A DNA stretch of 64,000 nt from Aptenodytes patagonicus (lineage: Eukaryota > Chordata > Aves > Sphenisciformes > Spheniscidae). Shown piece by piece: positions 51,101 through 62,900 of the stretch (the stretch's first letter is position 1; each line of letters starts with the position of its first letter). The notes beneath the pieces are model-generated. The model made no database searches, was not told the origin of the DNA, and saw only the letters and a list, made by a program, of their open reading frames with translations. The DNA is taken from the NCBI RefSeq assembly GCF_965638725.1, contig NC_134949.1, positions 53,410,151-53,474,150 of the forward strand. The letters are read 5' to 3'. Position numbers and translations under genes: made by a program.

Positions 51101-54100
51101 GAATTTAGCACCGATGCTTAAAACGACCCAAAGAAGTGCAACTCCTCTTAGAAATACGGCTCTTGCTCTTACCTTTTGCAGCCTGAAACCTGGCTGCCTG
51201 GCTGGTGACAGACTAGGTTATCACTTCTGGTTACTGTCAGGGCAGGCTGGCATCTTCTGGACTGACTACCGAGCACTGCCAGACAGGCTGGTGGCTGCCT
51301 AATGTTGTTAATTGTCCCTTATTTCCTTAATGATTTGAAATGCATGTGCACACATCCCTTCCCCCAGCTTCAGTAATTCTTAAACTTTCCTGTATCTGCT
51401 TAATTTCTTCTCCCCATCTTGTTTTCGAAGTTATTTGCTCCTCCTTTGTGATGCGCAGGGCTCTACATGTTGATAGCATTAGCTAATACAAATTTTGACT
51501 TTGTTTCACAGTCTTCTACCTCATCCTCTGCAACTTGCTACAAAACAGTCCTCCTCCATGTGATGAACGTGTACTCTCAGTGTGAGGCCAGTAGCAAACA
51601 CCGCTCCAGCTACTTCTGCTGTGCCATTATTAGGACGTTGCACTGGTTGGCACTAAGGACCTTTTTTTTCTGTATGTCAAGCAAACTGTCTTCTGGATGC
51701 TCCGGCCATACCCATCACCGTGATGCCTACGTTTGTTTGGCTGGGGAGGATTCCTGAATGGGAATCCATGGCAGGAGGTTGTGCTTCTCCTTTTCAAGAG
51801 AAGAGTAAAAGAGAAGGCATTTCCACGCCAGCGCAGCATCCCCAAGCATCTGGTAATCACAAAAACATACTGCAGTGCTATTTGGACACACTTGCTGAGG
51901 TCCTGAAAGGAGTAAGATAAGGCAGCATGGTACTGTACGCTAGCAGATGTTTTATTTCTCCCTGGCGCTAGTGGTGCTGGTATGGGGTTGCCGTGATGCT
52001 GTCATATCGTACAGCCAGTTCTCACCATCTTGGTATTCTGCAGACGAAGGTGTATCCTTAAATCCTACCCCTCCTGAGGACTTGCCTTTAGGGAGTGGTG
52101 TGGTGCCTCGGCCAGATCAGCCGGGAGCTGGGGCCTGTCCCCGCACAGCAGAGGTGTGTGGGGCTCTCCTGGCAGCGCTGCCTCAGCCGCAGAGTGGCAC
52201 AGCTGCTGCGCTGACATGGCGATGCTGCAATAGTGGCCCTACCGTGCTGCAGCATGTAAACGCATAAATACACCAGATACGTCTATCGTCTGCTTTGGTG
52301 CTAACTCAGGAACAGGTAACATGACACTGCAGCAACGGTGTATGCAAGCTTTAAGTTTCACCATTTTAAAAAAGGGCAGGGAATCAATCCTTTCTTACAC
52401 ACGCTAATGGTACCCACCCTGCCCCTCCCTCCCCAGCTCATCTTCTCCGAAACATAAACTCACAGGTTAGCGCACTCCCCCAAGAGTTGGGAGCTCTCAA
52501 TTTGGTGCCGTCCTCTGGGAGAATTCACACCTATGTATTTCACCTTCCTCTTTCACAGGTTAAAGCAGCAGAAGATAGGCTGTCTTCAACCCCTTTTATA
52601 AATGAAGGGAAGCCCTTCTTACTATTTTTAATTCTTTGGAGAAAGAAGAGTGCTTAAAAGCAGATGTTTGGAGCACCCACCTGCAAGAGGCAAGTTCTGG
52701 GTCCAGGTCTCTGCTCCAAGGACTGTTCAAGTGAACTGCCCCCATCACACAGACCTACCTCCAGAATTAAAGGTTTGGAAGACCTGGGATTAAGCTATAT
52801 CATCTTTAAATACAGGTGACTTGGTTTATTAAATCAATGATAAATCAAGCGGACCAGCAGAGACCGAGAATTTCCCACAACCGTATGAATGCCCAGTCAG
52901 AAGGGCAGCAGTGCAAAACTCATTACTCAGTTCTGCACTCTTTAATGTTTGAATGACTAAGGTACTGAAATGCAGTACTGAAGGAACAATAATTTTACAG
53001 AAGGTAATGAATTCAAATTCACAAACCAACCTTTTCCTTGCACCACTGTAAAAATATTTAGCATTTACTATATACATATTTTATGTCTTCAAAGTGCTGA
53101 AATTTTTTAATGAATTCTGAAATCCCCAGGAGAAATACTTAAAGTTGCATAGCCCCGTGCTGAAGAGGAAGGAACCAAGGAAAGGAAAAAGGTTAAATGA
53201 GTGTCTGAGGCCAGAAAATAGGCAGTAGGAGGGAGAATTGGGATTAGGCTTCAAACACGCATAATTTTCAGCTCCCAAAACATATGCCCTCAAAAAGAAG
53301 GAAAATAATTCAATCTGTGCATGCACTTCCACCATAATAAACACAAATACACTTGGGTACTTAATACCACTGACACAGTTTCTGTGAAAAAGAGTTTAAC
53401 AAAGAACATTTTCCTAAGTAATATGGTAAAGAGAAGCAAAAAAATAGCATCAGTTATTGCCTGATTAGTATGAAACATGCGCTTATCTCATTCTTCCCAA
53501 AAGATAAATGCATACGAGTAACATCGCCACAAGAATCTGCTATCATGATACCACATTTTTGTGACAGCTATAGACGTCCCATGCATAAAAGATTTCCCTG
53601 CCTAGTCACTGTGGGACACAACTCTGATGTGCAGGAGGGGCAAAGGAAGGGGGAAAGGGAATGGCCTGCACACCTCCTGCCATCTGCTACCCATGATACA
53701 GGTGGCTGGTTAATGGTGTGAGAGGGAGGGAGGCGAGGGTCCATGTTACTGGCTCTCCACTCATCCATCTCCCTTCCCTTCCCAGCAATTGCAGGTCTGC
53801 AATGGTCTCCTAATCACTTCATGACTGTCTTTTAAAATAATTAAGGACATTTTCACTTCTCCTATTTATTTAACTTAACCTGCTTGATTTCAAGAAAACA
53901 CATTCACTATTTCTTATTCTTCTTGCTAACTTTCTCTGTGACAGAAAACAATAGGGTATAATTACTTCAGACACCTGTTGTAAAGTCAGTAACCAATCAT
54001 GTTACAAAGTGTTTGCACATTTCCACCTGCTTCAAGTCTTTCTAATTACTCATATTTACTGGAAAATCTGTAGGACAGTACATATACAGGTCTTCAAGGT

Positions 54101-54211
54101 CGTGGGCTGTGTTGGAGAGAACTTAAGTATTTCATAAGGTGAACAAAATTATCTAAGAAGAACTTACTTTAGGCTTCATCCCTATAGACATGGAAGACTT
54201 GGTTGAAAATT

Positions 54212-54223
54212 GGGGGGGGGGGG
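54212..54223 (+). repeat. G12 homopolymer
   Basis: Twelve consecutive G immediately upstream of a CR1 3' end. Such tracts are hard to sequence accurately and unstable in length. Confidence 0.9.
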
Positions 54224-54347
54224 TTTGATAAGTTGGACAGGGCTCTGAGCAACCTGATCTAGTGGAAGATGTCCCTGCCCACAGCAGGGGGGCTGGACTA
54301 GATGACCTTTAGAGGTTCCTTCCAACCCAACTATTCTATGATTCTAT
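54224..54347 (+). mobile_element. CR1 LINE, 5'-truncated 3' end
   Basis: It shows the typical bird CR1 tail: GGCTGGACTAGATGACCTTTAGAGGTTCCTTCC in two pieces around 54290-54325, followed by CAACCCAACTATTCTATGATT. It ends in the ATTCTATG-type terminal repeat. Only about 125 bp remain. Confidence 0.92.
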
Positions 54348-55525
54348 AATCTGAAGACAGAAAGTAACTCTACTGAAAGTGATCACAAACCATAAAATTG
54401 ATCACGGAAATTATATACTTTCTAAGGAGAAGAAAGGAGGAAAGCAACAGAAAAGAATACATGGACAGCATATGCAGAAGGAATAGGAGCTGGGTGGAAG
54501 GCAGTCCTGATGTATTCAGCACAGCTCAATGAACTTCATTCGATAGCTCTTTAGGAGATGTCAAAGATTTACCTAAAGTAGGAGCAATTATCCTTGGAAA
54601 GTCATAGAACATACTGAAGGGACCAAAGAAGGGCTAAAGGAATATTTAAGATGGGAGAAAAGGAAGATTTGGAAAGTTATAGCCAGCCTAACTGCAGGGA
54701 CCAGCAAGTTACTAGAAAAACTGTTTAAAAATCCAGTCACCATCCCCTAGTCCTCATGGACTATGAGACCTTCTGACTTTGCTCCTGGCCACCTGAAATA
54801 AACACTTAGGAATATGTGCACATATCTGCATAGATCTATATCTATGGAGGATAACAAAGAAAAAGCATGATCTTGCCTGCCATGTGTTACCCGACAGAGC
54901 TTCTAGGGGCCAAGAAAAACTCAAGATGTTTATAATGAGGTTGTTCAGTATGAATCACCTCAGAACAAATTTCCTTCCTTTGTTGGAAAACTGGCTGACT
55001 AAATCAGCAGCCGCAAAGAGAAGCCCAGCAGAACTTGGACACCGATGGTGCGACTCCTGATGCAGTGACACATGACGTGCCCCATACACAAACTAGCTTC
55101 AGTCAAAATGCAGTGGTTGCACGAGAAGTTGAAATGCACATTTAGAGAATAATTATTGGTATTGAAGCACAAGTGGACTGGAACACACCAAGGGAATCTG
55201 CAATGACCTGCTCCATGCTGTGGCTTGGAGGAGAGCTCAGGCTCTCTGGGGAGGATCCAGGAGTCAAGGACTTCCCAGAACAGGGTAAGAACTGAAAATG
55301 GATTTGATGAACTACAGAAATCAGTCAGGTGAAATTCAGTAAGACAAGAGTAGTCCTTGGGAAAGTAAGATTAAATAAATAAATAGCAAATTAAATAAAT
55401 AAAATAGCAAATAAATTAGAAGAGCAATTTAACAGGGAGGTGGGGAGAGGACACAAAAAGTTTTGGAAGTTTTAATATACTTCAAATTAAATACAGTGGT
55501 CTTGCAAAAGAATAAGCAAATAAAT

Positions 55526-55880
55526 CACAGGATAATTCAAGTTGGAAGGGAGCTCAAGAAGTTTCCATTCCAACCCCAGATCAAAGCAGGATCAGCTGTG
55601 AGATGAGACCAGGTTGCTCAGGGCTTCATCAAACCAGGTCTTGAAAACCTCCAAGGACAGAGACTGGACAGCCTCTGTGAGCAACCTGTCCCCCGCCTTG
55701 CCTGTCCTCCTGGGGAGGAAGTTTCTCTTGCCATCCTGTCAGCACCTTTCCTCTTTCAGTTTTTGTACCCAAAGTTGCCTTTTCTCCAGCCAGCCCTGGT
55801 CCCCCAGCCTCTCCTCAGCGGGCAAGTGCTCCAGCCCTAACCATTTTGGCGGCCCTTCACTGAACTCCCCTCTCCTAAAT
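55526..55880 (-). mobile_element. CR1 LINE fragment, minus orientation
   Basis: On the minus strand this reads a CR1 3' region with GGGCTGGAGCAC..., GAGGAGAGGCTGGGGGACC, GGCTGGAGAAAAGG and, at the low-coordinate end, the CCTTCCAACTTGAATTATCC-like tail. The borders are approximate; the ATTCTATG tail is eroded. Confidence 0.88.
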
Positions 55881-55924
55881 AAAAAAGGAGGTATTTAATA
55901 AAAGTAGCGTATTGTAACACATGG

Positions 55925-56110
55925 GAAGGAACTTCTGTGCCATACGCAGCCACCACCAAGGTCTCATATGGGGCAGCATCCAGTTTTAGCCACTGCACTT
56001 CAAGGAGGATGGAGGCATACTGAGGGAATCCAGGAGAGAGTAACAACAACAAACAGAAGTCTAGAAAACACCAAGGCATGGCCCTGGTTAGGTAAATGTG
56101 GGTCCCCAGT
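55925..56110 (+). mobile_element. Older CR1 fragment in opposite orientation
   Basis: ATCCAGTTTTAGCCACTGCA, then TTCAAGGAGGATGGAGGCAT and ACTGAGGGAATCCAGGAGAG align in order with the CR1 segment encoding V-Q-F-W-A-P-x-Y-x-x-D-x-x-x-L-E-R-V-Q. It is more decayed than the adjacent minus-strand CR1. Confidence 0.5.
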
Positions 56111-57781
56111 GGTCTGGTCACCCCTGAGCTGGTCTGAGAAGTTTGTTGGTGCCTCCTGATTTTCTGCTGCCTTCTCCACCTCTCCCCAGCAAGGCTCGCC
56201 CTCTCTCACACTTCCACATCACAGAGCCGGTGCATGGGGAGAAGAGGAGCTGCTGAACATAACCTCTGGGCTTATTGCCCCGCTGCCTCTTCTGCTGTCT
56301 CACTGCAGGGCTGAGCCTCGGGAAATTGCTCCCATCCCCTGGCACTGCAGCCCCAGCGAGGCGCAGAGGGAAGGAGAGAAACAGCAGCAAACCCCGCTCC
56401 CTCCGATGCACATTATCTAACTCGCTAACTATAATTCAGTCTAGCTCCAGAAATGAGGAGAATTTTGGATCAAATCCCAGAAAAATCACTCTTGGCATGG
56501 CAAACAATCTTTAAAGGTGCAAGAGCTGAAAGAAACAAATTAAAATCGGATGAATGGGGCTGTCTGGCCCCTTTTGTGCTCATCACTCCAAATGTTTTAG
56601 GACCGTGGGAGAGCAGTTGTGCTGTCTCAATAGATGTTGCTTTCCTGAATGTTCCCAGAGCTCGGGGGAGAGCTTGCCTTACTGGCAGGAATAATCGCAG
56701 ATCCTCCTTCGAAAACAAGATCTTCAGAGATGGAGAGTGAAATTTGAAATTCTTTTAGAGAAGCAGAAGTTAGAAATAACATTTCTTATTAGAATAAGTA
56801 CATGTTTTGCATTGGTATATTTCTTTTTCTTCTCCTGAAAATACGTTACAGGAAGATTTCCAGAAAATCACTTGCCATCTTGGAACAGCTTTCTTGCAGG
56901 CAGGCAGTGGGTGACAGGTGACACCGTGCTCCAGGTCAGCGCACCCTGCCAGCAGCTCCCAGCAAGGTTTCACAAGAGGGTGCGTGCCGTGGCCAGCACA
57001 CCCCAGGAGGGGAAACAGCTGGCCCAGGACCACAGAGAGCCTGCAAAGACCGTCCCCTCCAGCCGGCGGCAGGGCGAGAAGGAAAGCCAACCTTCCATGC
57101 CAGGGTCGATGCTCTAGGTCCTGTGCACCTCCAGCTCCTCCTCCATGCAGACCCATACTTTGCACATTTTCCTCCGATGAGAAAAGACTAATAACACAGC
57201 TGTGCTTCTCTCTCACCCAGCTGACACCCTCCTTCATGCGATGGTGATCTTCTCTGATAGGCAGTCAGTTTTCATTTGATTTTGATCCAGTAAGCCAGGA
57301 GTTGGGTTCCTGCTGGGGAGGACCGACTAAGGGTCTTCCCAGCGGTTTGCTAAGGCTACGGCTGCCCTGCCCGGCTCCTAGAGGTGCAGCATTACAGGCG
57401 CAGCTCTGGCCCCACGACCCGTGGTGAGCAGCCAAGCCTCTTCTGATTGACAACACCCCTTCTGCTGGTGCTGCCAGCTACAAGTGCGCCCCAGCCTTTT
57501 AGCCTTGCATAGAGGATACAAACTTCCGGACAAATATCACCAATAAAGATTACGAGACTTTGGTCCCTGAACGTTAGGTATAGGTATCTACATTTTAGCC
57601 AAAAAAAAACCAACAAAAAAAAAAGTGGGCTCTTTCAGAAGAGCACCCCAAACTAAGTACAACTTTTTTCCAGCAGCTCAAAAATGTAAATGTTAGATAT
57701 TAAAATTCAGCTTTGACTCTGAAATATTCAGATTTTCAATAAGAATAGTTTATTTGACAGTAGAAACTACCTTGTCTTCTC

Positions 57782-57820
57782 CATTTTTCATACAATCCTC
57801 CTTCATTTTTCATACAATCT
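57782..57820. repeat. Tandem duplication, 22-bp unit
   Basis: CATTTTTCATACAATC occurs twice with a 22-bp period, separated by CTCCTT. Confidence 0.9.
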
Positions 57821-57875
57821 TGCCAATATAGAGCTTCTAGCTCACAAGACTGAGTGTGAAAAACAGTAAATTAAT

Positions 57876-57921
57876 AAAGAACATCTGTCCCCATCTTGAA
57901 AGAACATCTGTCCCCTTCTTG
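57876..57921. repeat. Tandem duplication, 23-bp unit
   Basis: AAAGAACATCTGTCCCC followed by ATCTTG is repeated directly, with one substitution (TTCTTG) in the second copy. Confidence 0.9.
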
Positions 57922-58809
57922 GTGTAGTATTTATGGCTTTAGTTTGGATCATTAATACCAAATATAGAAGCGGCTTCCTTAATTCCATATGCTGAAGCAG
58001 CATGTAGGTATGATCCACATCCCACGACTTTATTTCTAAAAGGCTAGCTTCTGTAACATTCTTGAAAAAATTGTATCTTTCTATTCAGGCAGAAATAACT
58101 TAGGTTTTTCATAATGTCTTTATCAGTTTACTTGTCCATTAAATACACAATACTCAAGGAATTTACAGATGAAAGTTTGCTGAAATTTACAGTTCAAGAT
58201 ACAGGCCTCTATGGCATTAATATCTATCTGAATTAAAAAGACAACTGTCAGTAACATCTATACCATGCAATAAAAATAGATTCAGCTAAGCATTTTTCTT
58301 TTGATGTTAAATTGAAGGTCTTCATAGTTTAGTCATCCTTCCGTATTAAAAATAAAATGCACCTAAAAATATGAACCTTGGAGCATTTTGTTTGGATTTT
58401 ACATACTCATGTTCATCCTCTCAACAGACACTATTTTATGCTTAAAAAAAAAATGGAAGTAAGAAACCTTAGGAATTACAACAGAATTAAATAATCTAGA
58501 CAACTGTATTTTTGTATTTATTGCTTCTTAAATCTACTAGTAAAGAATTCTGTTATTTCACCAGTAATTTCAACCATTGATAAAACTCATTCTTCATTGC
58601 TTCTTAGATAATCTCATTTTACACACCAATATTCTCCTGGGCGTATTTTCCTTCATTCACTGTAATCTTTAAATCCTTCCAAAGCAGAGAAGGAGACAGG
58701 AAAACAAAGAGGAAACAAGCAAATTTAAAAATGTCATACTGTGGTTAAAAATTAAAAAACTAAAGGTGGGTCTCATGAGACAAGAGTTTTATTTTTGTCT
58801 CCTTCAAAC

Positions 58810-58990
58810 TTTCAGGGTCATCTTAGCCAACCTGCAACATCCCTGTACCTCAATTTTCTTAGCTGTAAAATGGAAAACATGATTTTAAACGACACAGCCC
58901 CACAGTGCACTGGAAATACGAATGCATTAGTATCTGTGAAGTATTTGGAAGATATTATTGAGTTGAAGGTATTATTTCAGAAAGCAGCAA
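58810..58990 (+). mobile_element. MIR-like CORE-SINE relic
   Basis: CCCTGTACCTCAATTTTCTT followed by AGCTGTAAAATGGAAA closely follows the MIR core-to-3' motif (TGTGCCTCAGTTTCCTCATCTGTAAAATGGG in two parts). Later, GTGAAGTATTTGGAAGAT resembles the GTAAAGTGCTTTGAGAT tail. Divergence is heavy, as expected for an element older than birds. Confidence 0.6.
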
Positions 58991-59018
58991 AATTATTTCA
59001 CAATTTTCCTATAGACTC

Positions 59019-59108
59019 CTAGAATAGTTTGGGTTGGAAGGGACCTCTAAGGGTCATCTAGTCCAACCGCCCTGCCGTGGGCAGGGACATCTTCAACTAG
59101 ATCAGGTT
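59019..59108 (-). mobile_element. CR1 LINE 3' end, short
   Basis: The plus strand reads AGAATAGTTTGGGTTGGAAG then GGACCTCTAAGGGTCATCTA and GTCCAACC...GCAGGGACATCTTC, the reverse complement of the standard avian CR1 tail. About 90 bp remain and it appears fairly young. Confidence 0.95.
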
Positions 59109-59355
59109 AAAACCTGCCTTCACTAATTCTCTCTCGTTTTTATTACACTTTTCCTCTATTGTAGATAAAGGATCTCTGGTACTAACTCCATTTAAATGAC
59201 TGTCTCCTGCATATCGATCCTAATCCTGCAATGAATTATTATAGCTCACAAAATAACGTTACAAGGCAAAATCCCAACAATCGGGGTAGCTTTATTTCAA
59301 ACTTACTACCTAGTCATTACAATGACCTTACATTTAAGTTATCTTGTGTTTTAGG

Positions 59356-59374
59356 AAAAAAAAAAAAAAAAAAA
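59356..59374 (+). repeat. A19 homopolymer
   Basis: A 19-A run in an ANKS1B intron, not attached to a recognised element. Confidence 0.9.
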
Positions 59375-61345
59375 TAGTAAGAGCCCTCAGACCATGGGAC
59401 CAAAGAACCCAGAAAGGCTTTCAAAATTAAGTCTGGGTTCAGCATCTCTGGGAAAGAACTTCTCCTGCCAGCCTTTGTGAATAATTTTTCCAACTCTCTG
59501 AGATCTTAGAGGATTCTTTTCCTTCCATCACAGCCCACTGGGGTTCCTCCCATATGGGCCATGACTAGGTTTATCCTACCAGAAAGCTTACTCTGACTCA
59601 TTACCGCTTTTTGTTCCCAGAGGCAGACACAGCCCAGAGCTTTCCCCAGAGCTCTAAAGAGGCGTCTGCCCACCACCTCCCAAAATGACAGACCTCTCCC
59701 CTCTCGGGGTGCACCACAGGTTCAGCCCTATGGGGAGAGCGTGCGTCAGCGTCGGGGTGATGCCTGACCCAGCTCTGCTTCTGCAAGGAGTGGTGTGGGC
59801 AGAGGCGCTCCCTGCACCTCCCTGACCGCCTGCCGCAGGGAGGATGCTTTCGGCCCTCACTCCCGACTCGGGGCAGGGTGCAGCGCTCTGAACGCTATGG
59901 CGAGAGGTCTTATGGACCATGGTGGCTAAAAGCACCATATGTCACTGGCTGGAGCAATAAATAGCAACAGTCTCGGGGCTGGCAGTCTGGGATACGCTTG
60001 CAGATAGTACCTAAAGCTTCTCTGCTGCCTGGAGAATTACAAATCCTAAAGACCTGACATTTTAATTGGTGTATTTTAATGAACTTAGCTATGCTTCCTT
60101 TTAACCTCCAAAGCTCTTCCCCACAAATATATATTTCCCCCCACACCATGATTTCAGGGGTGAATGAAGAGCCCAATCCCTTCAACAGGACTCCTCCTGT
60201 TGATTTTGGTTCTGAAGTCCTTAGGCTTTGCCTGTAGGATTTCAGTTCTATTTTAAAGGTTTAGGCAATCTTAAGAGCAACCTCAGCTATTTTAAACTAC
60301 ATTAATTTGATCATATTAATCTACAGTTTGCAGGCTCAGAATTCAACATCCACAGTCAAAGATGACTCAGACTGCTCAATCCTTTCTGGATTTTTTTTTT
60401 TACTTTTTTTTTTGGAAAACAAACCATCTCACAACCTTCTGTATTACCTTTTCGGCAGTTGTGATTTATCCAACCAGACGTCAAAGACTTTCGAAGTTGG
60501 ACGACCAACTGGAGAGTTGGATGACCAAACCTATTCCAGTGGGGAATCTAAATTGGTTAGACTCATTGTTTATATTAGGAATTTCCCCTCTTAGGTCACA
60601 AACAGTCTGCTAGGGAACTGTGAATGAAGGTACACACTGGCCTTGAGACAAAACCACCCACATTAAGTAAATTTAAATCAGTGCTTCCTGCAGGAAACAA
60701 AGTGTTGTATTACTTACAAGCAGATTTGATTATGGTTTAGAGGACTGTTTAAACCCATTTAGCAGATCAACAAACACTGGTTGATATCTGATGCAAAGAT
60801 CAACATGCTTGATGACTCCCATGTAAAAGTTTAGTGAAAACACAGGCCATAGTAAAGATGGAAACACCTGATCTCACCATTTTCTCAAAATACGTTCAGA
60901 TTTTAGATTTTAAATTGAGGCTAAAAATAGTCTTATCCTAACATTTCTGAAATAAAATCAAGTTCACGAAAGCAATACCATGAATAAGCTCTCAATACCA
61001 TGTTGGCCTCTCTCTTCAAGGCCATAAAAATACCCATTAATCTCATCGTCAAGAACACACCTAAAACCCTTTCAAAAAATCACAGCATCAAAGATGTCTT
61101 TATGCACGTTTGTCTACTATAGCATCCAGTAAACATGCAGATTCATACAGCAGCATGCAAACAGCCTAGCAAAGAAAGGGTTAAGACAAAGAATATCCTC
61201 AAAGCAATTCCAATAATCCCTCTAGATCATTCTGTTTGTGAGAAGTATTCTAGCTGGAAAGCTGGACTGGTATCAGCTCAGAAGTTGTTGTTGATCTGAC
61301 ATAAGCCAAAGGTACCTGCAAACTGCAAGAAGGAAGTTGCTAGAT

Positions 61346-61362
61346 AAAAAAAAAAAAAAAAA
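61346..61362 (+). repeat. A17 homopolymer
   Basis: A 17-A run in an ANKS1B intron. Confidence 0.9.
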
Positions 61363-61608
61363 GGAGCAGAAGGCTCATGTTAAGAATCAGTTGCATCTCC
61401 TTTATTTTCCAGAAACAATTATTTTACCTTTAATTTCAAAGGGGCTTTGGGAAAAGATTGAAGGAAATACAGTTCATTTTAGCAAAGCACATATTGCAAA
61501 AAAGAAATTTAAAAATCTATTTTTGGGCTAGAATGGTTGAAGAAATCCCTGATTAGCCTCTTAATGGGGTGAGTCCAATTTAGTGAGAATGATCACCAGA
61601 GGGAGTCA

Positions 61609-61630
61609 TTGACTTTCCCATTAAAGTCAA
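61609..61630. repeat. Perfect 8-bp inverted repeat within an old palindromic repeat
   Basis: TTGACTTT and AAAGTCAA flank a 6-nt spacer. The surrounding CAGAGGGAGTCATTGA...GGGATTTTACATACATCAGG...GCAGAATTTGGGG resembles the same ancient palindromic family as the copy at 13884-13948; the wider element may span about 61560-61680. Confidence 0.5.
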
Positions 61631-62759
61631 AGGGGATTTTACATACATCAGGAGTGCAGAATTTGGGGGCAGAGCTGAGAAAGATTCCAAACAGATTGGA
61701 GTTCAGGGACTAACACAAAACACTGTTTTATGGATTTCGTCTGAATCCATTTTCCCCTTTGGAGTCCCAAAGGATGACTGCTATATTCCACGGTGAAAGT
61801 TAGAGAGAAGGCACTGAAGTCATTCATTCAGTGGGCACACACTCCCACAAAAAAAAATCCCAGCACTTAATTGGTTTTAAAGTGGTTTGGAGTGGTGTAA
61901 GTACTAACTGCTCAGTTTTCTCTTTGGATATGCAACATATCACAGTCCTTCTGGAAAAGCAATTTTTAATAGCCCAAAGAAGACCTCCAGGTGCCACATA
62001 TGAGAGTGTGTCATACCTCTTGGGAATACCAGGACTTCAAACAGGAAAAGAAAAGAATGAAAAGGAGACAGGAAGAATTGCTAGTATGTTTTTTTGGGTT
62101 GTTTTCATGGGTTGTTTTAATTTGGGGTTTTTTTTTTTCCTTCAATTTTAGTGACGAAAAGAGGAAGTAAGAATAGGGATTTGTGAACCAAGTGGTAAAC
62201 TGAACTAAGTAGATGAACCAGTCTACTCAGCCGTGAGCAAGTGTGTATTTCACACTCAAACACCAAAATTTCATGACCTTCAAAGAAATATTTTCATGTT
62301 AAGAACTGGGCTTTTCCTTGCTGGACTTCCGCTCAACCTTGTTCTTGCCACAAAAGCCCAGCAGACTTTGGTTTGAAAACAAGCTCATTGACTAGGCAAC
62401 TTTCCCCTTAATTCTGTACAATAACATTATACAGCAGAAAATTAGGAGATTAAAAAAAGGCAAGGAAACAGCCCCACCCAACGAAATGCAATTTCACTTC
62501 CCTAGAAATGTCCCCTGAACAAATGGAATTCAATTTGTTTCTGTGTTCCCAGGTAATGGCAGCACCTTGTTTTGCTTGTTTATTTAATTACTACTTCTTG
62601 TTCATGCAATTAGCTGAGAGACTGCAGCCTTTTGTTCATTATGTTAACCATAACACAGTTATTTGCATAGCTGTTTCCATTTTGAGGCTGAATTTTGGAT
62701 AGAGGCTCTATTCTGGGCTGTGGCAGGCAGAACCACTGGGAAGCCTCATGCAAGGGCAG

Positions 62760-62900
62760 CACGCAGCAACCTGCTCCTTCGTGGAGTGAGTCGCTCCAGA
62801 AATCGCACTGGCTGCCCATCTGCTTCTGACGGCAAATCAAAGCCCTATTCCCAACATGCGCTGCAAAGCACCGCATGGCTTAAGACCTGGTTGTCTTTCA
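62760..62900 (+). mobile_element. L2-like LINE C-terminal relic
   Basis: One plus-strand frame reads S-L-Q-K-S-H-W-L-P-I (HWLPI at 62806-62820), then a stop, then R-Q-I-K-A. Non-CR1 LINEs such as L2, Rex1 and RTE carry a conserved S-L-H-W-L-P-V...R-I-x-F-K segment near the C-terminus of ORF2. The frame is broken, so this is a fossil; the family is uncertain. Confidence 0.45.

Noticed and set aside
52100..52250. GC-rich patch as a CpG-island promoter of a short ANKS1B isoform
   Set aside because: Only a handful of CpGs and no downstream first exon with a recognisable AIDA-1 start.
56980..57060. AGGGGAAACAGCTGGCCCAG as a MIR minus-strand relic
   Set aside because: Resemblance is limited to one short stretch and the rest is not alignable by eye.
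56770..57237. Longest open frame in the window (155 codons, minus strand)
   Set aside because: It lies in a GC-richer intron patch; the translation is Gly/Ala/Cys-rich without domain signatures and carries no splice-supported ANKS1B peptide.
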